Source: Spirochaetota bacterium
GTDB taxonomy: Bacteria; Spirochaetota; Spirochaetia; Treponematales; UBA12059
Length of the DNA: 64,000 nt
Assembly: GCA_022703505.1 (NCBI GenBank)
Contig: JAKLDN010000008.1
Coordinates: 94,422-158,421, forward strand
Direction: 5' to 3'
The translations under genes were made by a program, and so were the position numbers. Numbering within the stretch: position 1 is the first letter of the stretch; every line of letters starts with the position of its first letter. Below the pieces are notes generated by a model that saw only the letters and a list, made by a program, of their open reading frames with translations, was not told where the DNA came from and did not search any database. Shown in pieces: positions 58,990-64,000 of this stretch.

Positions 58990-60279
58990 ATGAAACCCGT
59001 CGAGATCGCGATCCTGGGCTTCGGCACCGTGGGATCGGGAGCCTACCGCATCCTGAACGAGCACGCGAAGGCCATCGCCCGCCGGGCCGCCTGCCCCATC
59101 GCCGTCAAGAGGATCCTGGTCCGGGACGCGTCCCGCGAACGGGCCGTCCCCACCCCCCCGGGGGTGCTCACGGAATCCTTCGAGGAGATCCTGGCCGACC
59201 CGGACATCCGGATCGTGGTCGAGGCCCTGGGCGGCGAGGAGCCCGCCCTGGGCTACACCCTCGCGGCCCTGGAGGCGGGCAAGGACGTGGTCACGGCCAA
59301 CAAGCTGGCCCTGGCCCTGCACGGCCGCCGGATCTTCGAGACGGCCCGGGCCGCGGGCCGGAGGATCGCCTTCGAGGGGGCCGTGGCGGGGGGCATCCCG
59401 GTGATCCGGGCCCTGCGGGAAGGCCTGACGGCGAACAACATCGAGCGCATCACGGGCATCCTGAACGGGACCACGAACTTCATCCTGTCCGCCATGACGG
59501 ACCGGGGGATGGAATACCAAGACGCCCTCCGGGAGGCCCAGTCCCTGGGCTACGCCGAGGCGGATCCCTCCGCGGACGTGGAGGGCTTCGACGCGGCGTA
59601 CAAGCTGGCCATCCTGGCTTCCCTGGGCTTCGAGGGCTACGTGGACCCCCGGCGCATCCCCCGGAAGGGCATCTCCACGGTGACCGCCCAGGACATAGCC
59701 CTGGCGGACAAGTTCGGGTACCGGATCAAGCTCCTGGCCGGGGCGGAGCGCGCGGACGGCTCCCTTCACCTGTCCGTGACCCCCAGCCTGGTCCCCAAGG
59801 GCCACCCCCTGGCCAACGTCAACGGGGCCTACAACGCCGTTACCATCGAGGGGGACTCGGTGGGTCAGCTTATGCTCTACGGCAAGGGGGCCGGGGACCT
59901 GCCGACCGGCAGCGCCGTCGTGTCGGACATCATCGAACTGGTCCGGTTCCCGGACCTCTCGGAATCCGAGATCATCTGGCAGGACCGGGAGATGGAGCTC
60001 TCGGACTCCACGGCCCGGCCCTCGGAGTACTACGTCCGTCTCCTGGTCAAGGACCTCCCCGGCGTCCTGGGCCAGATCGCCACCATGCTGGGCGTCCACG
60101 GGATCAGCATCGCCACGGTCACCCAGGAGCTGGACAACGCGGGCCGCGCGACCCTGCTGATCTTCACCCACGAGTGCGAGCGGTCCTCCGTGGAGGCCGC
60201 GGCGGGCACCCTCCGGACCATGCCCTTCGTCCTGTCCATCGCGAACATCCTGCCCCTGTGGGCGGGCACCCGGGGCTGA
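58990..60279 (+). CDS. hom: Homoserine dehydrogenase
   Basis: The 429-residue protein has the NAD(P)-binding loop [28 protein letters not shown], the catalytic region [19 protein letters not shown] and [14 protein letters not shown], and the substrate lysine-bearing [22 protein letters not shown]-terminal ACT domain (about residues 350-425, [20 protein letters not shown]) suggests feedback control by threonine. It reduces aspartate semialdehyde to homoserine. No threonine-pathway partner is adjacent in the window. Confidence 0.96.
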   Translation: MKPVEIAILGFGTVGSGAYRILNEHAKAIARRAACPIAVKRILVRDASRERAVPTPPGVLTESFEEILADPDIRIVVEALGGEEPALGYTLAALEAGKDVVTANKLALALHGRRIFETARAAGRRIAFEGAVAGGIPVIRALREGLTANNIERITGILNGTTNFILSAMTDRGMEYQDALREAQSLGYAEADPSADVEGFDAAYKLAILASLGFEGYVDPRRIPRKGISTVTAQDIALADKFGYRIKLLAGAERADGSLHLSVTPSLVPKGHPLANVNGAYNAVTIEGDSVGQLMLYGKGAGDLPTGSAVVSDIIELVRFPDLSESEIIWQDREMELSDSTARPSEYYVRLLVKDLPGVLGQIATMLGVHGISIATVTQELDNAGRATLLIFTHECERSSVEAAAGTLRTMPFVLSIANILPLWAGTRG

Positions 60280-60345
60280 TCCCGGTTCGCCGGATACCTC
60301 GTTTTTACGGTTGCGATTTCCCGGAAATATGCGATCCTTTCGGTC

Positions 60346-61791
60346 ATGGAAGAGATGAGACGGACGGGGCTGGGCGACAAGGCGAGGCTGCTTGCGGCCC
60401 TGACGGTGCTCCTGCTGGCGGGTTTCCTGGGAACCGGCTACTTCGCGTTCCTGGCCGCCCGGGACTCCATCCGCGCCAACATCGAGAAGAACGACCTCCC
60501 CGTGGCGGCGGAGTCCGTGTACGCCCGGCTCCAGAAGGACCTGGTGGAGCCCGTGTTCGTCTCCTCCATGATGGCCAACGACACCTTCCTGCACGACTGG
60601 ATCGTCGGAGGGGAACGGGACCAGGGCGCCGTGGTCCGGTACTTGGGGGAGATCAAGGCCCGGTACGGGGCCTTCACGGCCTTTTTCGTGTCCGAGCGCA
60701 CGGGCCGGTATTACTATCCCGAGGGAGTCCTCAAGATCGTGTCTCCCTCCGAGCCCCGGGACGAGTGGTACTATCGGGTCCGGTCCATGTCGGAACCCTA
60801 CGAGCTCAACGTGGACCCCGACCTGGCCAACGCGGACGCGCTCACCATCTTCATCAATTACCGGGTGATCGACACGGACGGGACCTACCTGGGAGCCGCG
60901 GGGGTCGGCCTGGCCGTGGATTCCATGACCCGGATGGTGGCCACCCTGAAGAGCGAATACGGCACCAACGTGTACTTCGTGGACAAGGCGGGCCGCATCG
61001 TCGCCGGCGAACCCTACGGGGGTCCGGGGACGGAGGACCCCGCCCTGGCGCCGATCTACCGCCGGGATCTCCGTGTCGGACCGGGCTCCTACCGGTACCG
61101 CCGCGGCTCGGAGAACGTCCTGCTCTTCGTCCGGTGGCTTCCGGAGGTGGGCTGGTTCCTCTTCGTGGAGCGCCCCGAGGACGCGGCCATCGCCGGGGCT
61201 CGCAGGGCCCTCTACCTCAACCTGGTCGTCTACATCCTCATCCTGGTCCTAGCCCTCCTGGCCGCGGGATTCACCGTCAACCGCTTCCAGAGCCGTCTGG
61301 AACGGACCGCCTCCTACGACCCCCTGACGGGGGCCATGAACCGCCTGGCCTTCCAGGCCGTGGCCGACCACGCCATCCGGGAAACCCGTCGGGAAGGCCG
61401 GCCTCTCTCGGTCATTCTCTTCGACATCGACCACTTCAAGGCCGTGAACGACACCCTCGGCCACGCCGCCGGGGACGAGGCCTTGAAGACCGTGGTCCGG
61501 ACCTGCGCGGCCACCCTCCGGGCCTCGGACCTCCTGTGCCGCTGGGGCGGGGAGGAATTCCTGGTGCTCCTGCCCGCGAGCGGGCCCGACGGGGCCTTCG
61601 CGGCGGCGGAAAAACTCCGGGCGGCCGTATCGGCCGAGAGGCTGGCCCCGGGGAGCCCGACGGTGACGATCAGCGCCGGCACGGCGACCCTCCGGCCGGA
61701 GGAGGACCTTTCGTCCCTGGTCCAGAGGGCGGACGAGCGGCTCCTGGAGGCCAAGAGGACCGGCCGGGACCGGACCGTCCGGGCGGGATGA
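60346..61791 (+). CDS. Diguanylate cyclase with periplasmic Cache sensor
   Basis: The 481-residue protein has a membrane helix (about residues 12-35), a periplasmic double-Cache-type sensor (about 40-280), a second helix (about 282-305) and a GGDEF domain. The active site reads GGEEF, preceded five residues earlier by the RxxD inhibitory-site motif (RASD), so product inhibition by cyclic di-GMP is expected. ILFDIDHFKAVNDTLGH and YDPLTGAMNRLAF are intact, so it should be active. No EAL or PilZ gene is adjacent. The ligand of the Cache domain is unknown. Confidence 0.93.
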   Translation: MEEMRRTGLGDKARLLAALTVLLLAGFLGTGYFAFLAARDSIRANIEKNDLPVAAESVYARLQKDLVEPVFVSSMMANDTFLHDWIVGGERDQGAVVRYLGEIKARYGAFTAFFVSERTGRYYYPEGVLKIVSPSEPRDEWYYRVRSMSEPYELNVDPDLANADALTIFINYRVIDTDGTYLGAAGVGLAVDSMTRMVATLKSEYGTNVYFVDKAGRIVAGEPYGGPGTEDPALAPIYRRDLRVGPGSYRYRRGSENVLLFVRWLPEVGWFLFVERPEDAAIAGARRALYLNLVVYILILVLALLAAGFTVNRFQSRLERTASYDPLTGAMNRLAFQAVADHAIRETRREGRPLSVILFDIDHFKAVNDTLGHAAGDEALKTVVRTCAATLRASDLLCRWGGEEFLVLLPASGPDGAFAAAEKLRAAVSAERLAPGSPTVTISAGTATLRPEEDLSSLVQRADERLLEAKRTGRDRTVRAG

Positions 61792-61823
61792 AAGGTTCCT
61801 TACCGCGATCTGCGGGATTTCCG

Positions 61824-61852
61824 TTGCGCCCCGCCGCAACCCGGCGTATACT
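61824..61852 (+). promoter_or_regulatory. Promoter of the racemase-family gene
   Basis: TTGCGC (61824-61829) and a near-consensus TATACT (61847-61852) are 17 bases apart. Confidence 0.55.
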
Positions 61853-61880
61853 GACGATTCCCGAGATATAGGAGGTTTTC

Positions 61881-62615
61881 GTGAGCGGCACGGCGAAGTC
61901 CGATTCCGGCAGGCAGATCCTGGGCATCCTAGGCGGCATGGGCCCCGAGGCGACGGCCGATTTCTTCCGGAAGGTGGTGGACGCCACCCCGGCGGCCAAG
62001 GATCAGGACCACATCCACATCCTCGTGAACTGCGATCCCTCCATCCCGGACCGGACCGAGAACATCCTGGGACGGGGTCCGGATCCCCTGCCCGCCCTGA
62101 TCGAAGCGGGCAAGCGCCTCGCGGCCGCGGGGGCGACGGTGGGCGCGATACCCTGCATGACCGCCCACCACTGGATGGACGCCCTGCGGGCCGCCCTCCC
62201 CTTCCCCTTCCTGTCCGCCTTCGAGGAACTCGGACGCCGGATCCGCTCCGATTACCCCCAGGCCAAGCGCATCGGCGTCCTGGCCACCACGGGCAGCATC
62301 CGGGCCGGGCTCTACGAGAAGCACCTGACGGACTGGCGTATCCACTTCCCGGACGAGGAGGCCCAGACCCGCTTCGTCATGGAGGCCGTCTACGGCAAGC
62401 ACGGGATCAAGGCGGGGAACCGGGGCGACGAACCCCGCCGGCTCCTCCGGGAAGCCGGAAACCGCCTGGTCGCCCGGGGGGCGGACCTCCTCGTGGCCGG
62501 TTGCACGGAGATCCCCCTGGCCCTGAAGCCCGGGGACTTCGAGGTGCCGGTCCTGGATCCCATGCAGGTACTGGCCCGGGCGGCCGTGGACTACTGCCGG
62601 GGCGGACGGGCCTAG
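61881..62615 (+). CDS. Aspartate/glutamate racemase-family protein
   Basis: The 244-residue protein has the family start ILGILGGMGPEATADFFRKV, the first catalytic cysteine in AIPCMTAHHW (normally PCNTAH) and the second in LVAGCTEIPLAL, so the two-cysteine racemase mechanism is possible. Met replaces the usual Asn after the first Cys. The GTG start has an excellent AGGAGG site. It probably forms D-aspartate or D-glutamate, although some family members are lyases or isomerases of other acids. Confidence 0.87.
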   Translation: MSGTAKSDSGRQILGILGGMGPEATADFFRKVVDATPAAKDQDHIHILVNCDPSIPDRTENILGRGPDPLPALIEAGKRLAAAGATVGAIPCMTAHHWMDALRAALPFPFLSAFEELGRRIRSDYPQAKRIGVLATTGSIRAGLYEKHLTDWRIHFPDEEAQTRFVMEAVYGKHGIKAGNRGDEPRRLLREAGNRLVARGADLLVAGCTEIPLALKPGDFEVPVLDPMQVLARAAVDYCRGGRA

Positions 62616-62626
62616 GCGGCGGAACC

Positions 62627-62902
62627 ATGGCGCGCAAGGAATCGACCGTGACCTTCAAGGCGGACGAGGAGCTCCTGGGCGCCCTGGAAGGCGTGCCGAA
62701 CCGCTCGGAGTTCATCCGCCACGCGGTCCTGGCCGCCCTGGACAACCGCTGTCCCCTCTGCCGCGGCACGGGCATCCTGACCCCGGAGCAGAAGGTCCAC
62801 TGGGAGACCTTCTCCCGAAGGCACCGCATCGAGGAATGCGTCGACTGCCACGCCTGGCACCTGGTCTGCGAGGCGGATCCCGCGGCCCCGGCCGGACCCT
62901 GA
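62627..62902 (+). CDS. Ribbon-helix-helix protein with zinc-ribbon tail
   Basis: The 91-residue protein joins an N-terminal CopG/RHH-like domain (STVTFKADEELLGALEGVPN, RSEFIRHAVLAALDN) to a four-cysteine zinc site (CPLCRGTGIL and CVDCHAWHLVC). RHH dimers bind DNA, and the cysteines suggest metal sensing or structural zinc. It lies 11 bases after the racemase gene and 2 bases before the acyltransferase-like gene, so the three probably form one transcript. It could be an autoregulator. No target site was identified. Confidence 0.72.
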   Translation: MARKESTVTFKADEELLGALEGVPNRSEFIRHAVLAALDNRCPLCRGTGILTPEQKVHWETFSRRHRIEECVDCHAWHLVCEADPAAPAGP

Positions 62903-62904
62903 CC

Positions 62905-63798
62905 ATGCTGTTCATCGACCGGGTCGACGGACGGCGGATCCGGGATCCCGGCCCCTTCCACGCGATCCTCCCCTTCCTGATGCGGGGCCGCAACGAGTCC
63001 GCGGTCTACTATTCCAAGGACATCGACGTGGACTCGGCGGTACGGTACGTGCACAGGCGGAACGCGGAATCCGGGGAGCGCACGTTCACCCTCTTCGGGC
63101 TGATCCTGACCGCCGCGGCCCAGACCTTCGTGCTGAAGCCCCGGCTGAACCGCTTCGTCCACGGCCGCTCCCTCTACGAGAGGAAGGACATCAAGTTCTC
63201 CTTCATCGTCAAGAAACGTCTGACCGAGGACGCGAAGGAGACCACCGCCCAGGTGACCTTCCCCCCGGACGTCACCGTGGATTCCGCCGCGGACATCATC
63301 TCCCGGGCCGTGGAACTCGCCCGGGGGCAGGACCTGACCCCGGACGAGCGGGAGGCCTCGATCATCCACCGCATACCCTTCGGGAAGTTCGTCGTCTCCC
63401 GGCTCTTCCGCCTCCTGGACCGTTTCAACGTGGCGCCCCGCTTCATGCTGGCGTCGGACCCCCTGTATTCCTCCGCCTTTTTCGCCAACCTGGGAAGCAT
63501 CGGCCTGGACACCCCCTTCCATCACCTGTACGAATGGGGTACCGCGAGCCTCTTCATCGTGGTGGGCAGGCTCTTCCAGCAAGAAAGCCGGGGGCCCGAC
63601 GGGGCCTACCGCAAGAAGAACTACGTCAACGTGAAGATGACCCTGGACGAGCGCATCGCGGACGGCCTGTATTTCGCCCGGGCCGCGGCCCTCTTCCAGC
63701 GCCTGGTCCAGCACCCCGAACGGATGGAACGTCCTCCGGATGCCCGGGAGTCGGACCCGGAGGGGAAACCTTCCGGCCCCGACGCTGTTTACTTATAG
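62905..63798 (+). CDS. Stand-alone 2-oxoacid dehydrogenase E2-like (CAT-fold) protein without catalytic histidine
   Basis: The 297-residue protein resembles the E2 acyltransferase catalytic core: FTLFGLILTAAAQTFVLKPR, LNRFVHGRSLYER, FANLGSIGLDTPFHHLYEWG and TLDERIADGLYFARAAALFQ. The last segment aligns with the active-site DHRxxDG, but His is replaced by Glu (DERIADG). There is no lipoyl or E1/E3-binding domain. It is therefore probably not a classical acyltransferase. The ATG at 62905 follows the previous stop by 2 bases. Confidence 0.72.
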   Translation: MLFIDRVDGRRIRDPGPFHAILPFLMRGRNESAVYYSKDIDVDSAVRYVHRRNAESGERTFTLFGLILTAAAQTFVLKPRLNRFVHGRSLYERKDIKFSFIVKKRLTEDAKETTAQVTFPPDVTVDSAADIISRAVELARGQDLTPDEREASIIHRIPFGKFVVSRLFRLLDRFNVAPRFMLASDPLYSSAFFANLGSIGLDTPFHHLYEWGTASLFIVVGRLFQQESRGPDGAYRKKNYVNVKMTLDERIADGLYFARAAALFQRLVQHPERMERPPDARESDPEGKPSGPDAVYL

Positions 63799-63836
63799 AC
63801 CCGAAGTCGCGATCCTTAAGGAAAGAAGGAGGCGGT

Positions 63837-64000
63837 ATGAAAAACTTTGTCTTCGAGGAAGTCTCCGGATTCTACAAAATAATCGCCCTGGAACCCTTCC
63901 GCAGGACCGAGGGGGTGGCCTTCGATATCGTCCCCATGGATGCCCTTCCCCGGATCAACGGCATCGACCGGGTCATCCACGCCAAGGACGCCCTGTCCCC
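63837..64000 (+). CDS. Unidentified gene, 3' end cut by window edge
   Basis: A strong AAGGAGG site precedes an ATG that opens a frame of at least 54 codons (MKNFVFEEVSGFYKIIALEP onward, then VAFDIVPMDALPRINGIDRV). I recognise no family in the visible part. It is 38 bases downstream of the E2-like gene and may continue that operon. Confidence 0.6.
   Translation, partial: MKNFVFEEVSGFYKIIALEPFRRTEGVAFDIVPMDALPRINGIDRVIHAKDALS

Noticed and set aside
58887..61871. 994-codon plus-strand open frame across hom and the diguanylate cyclase
   Set aside because: It is Gly/Arg/Pro-rich, lies in the wrong frame of two well-supported genes and has no recognisable domain.
1..64000. CRISPR arrays, rRNA genes, prophage or conjugative modules
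   Set aside because: No regularly spaced direct repeats, rRNA-like stretches, or phage or transfer genes were seen in the window.

Overview
This window is 64 kb of high-GC bacterial chromosome. Genes are tightly packed and often overlap by 4 bases (ATGA or GTGA). Protein-level resemblance suggests a fermentative diderm, probably a high-GC spirochaete. The pointers are a STAS protein with a worn ATPase-like tail, a PduL phosphotransacylase beside an extended uracil phosphoribosyltransferase, a FakA-FakB fusion next to plsY, and lipoprotein and outer-membrane-type proteins. This placement rests on recognition, not on a search, and is only moderately confident.

Layout. (1) 1-8.5 kb, minus strand: a nucleobase-catabolism operon with a three-subunit molybdenum hydroxylase of the xanthine dehydrogenase type, an NCS2 permease, and homologues of E. 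coli AllH, AllF and AllG, the oxamate carbamoyltransferase genes. It starts at a strong promoter overlapped by two palindromes. (2) 8.5-25 kb: a STAS regulator, the fatty-acid kinase fusion with plsY, an NlpC/P60 hydrolase, a dihydroorotate-dehydrogenase-like enzyme, NudC, a P-type-ATPase-like membrane protein without catalytic domains, a TPR lipoprotein, upp, pduL, a soluble chemoreceptor with a C-terminal solute-binding domain, a HAD phosphatase, an MGDG-synthase-like glycosyltransferase and a rhomboid protease. (3) 25-32.3 kb: a heterodimeric ABC exporter, then a REP-associated (RAYT) transposase and a lower-GC three-gene block that looks acquired. (4) 32.3-38.4 kb: yjbQ, recO, thpR, a pyrimidine-nucleoside phosphorylase, recJ, and genes for tRNA-Gln and tRNA-Glu embedded in hairpins and duplicated tRNA ends. 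(5) 38.4-46.4 kb: a secreted protein and a potassium-uptake operon (TrkH plus two TrkA-type proteins) joined to a response regulator, a histidine kinase and a sigma-54 activator, with a clear sigma-54 promoter in front of the kinase. (6) 46.4-58.8 kb: two MFS exporters, a TRAP transporter with an amidohydrolase and RidA under a divergent GntR regulator with paired operators, an FGGY kinase, another amidohydrolase and small stress-type proteins. (7) 58.9-64 kb, plus strand: homoserine dehydrogenase, a Cache diguanylate cyclase, an Asp/Glu racemase-family protein, a ribbon-helix-helix/zinc-ribbon protein and an E2-acyltransferase-like protein lacking the catalytic histidine.

How the parts fit. 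Purine or pyrimidine bases would enter by the permease, be oxidised by the hydroxylase and yield carbamoyl-phosphate through the AllFGH-type enzyme. Pyrimidine salvage (Upp, nucleoside phosphorylase) and acetyl-phosphate formation (PduL) fit the same fermentative life. A 14-16-base motif, GGGGACAGAGCTCGA, recurs around the RAYT gene and inside nearby coding sequence, marking a zone of small-element activity between 21.8 and 34 kb. No CRISPR array, rRNA gene, prophage or complete insertion sequence was seen. No gene-free stretch exceeds 300 bases.
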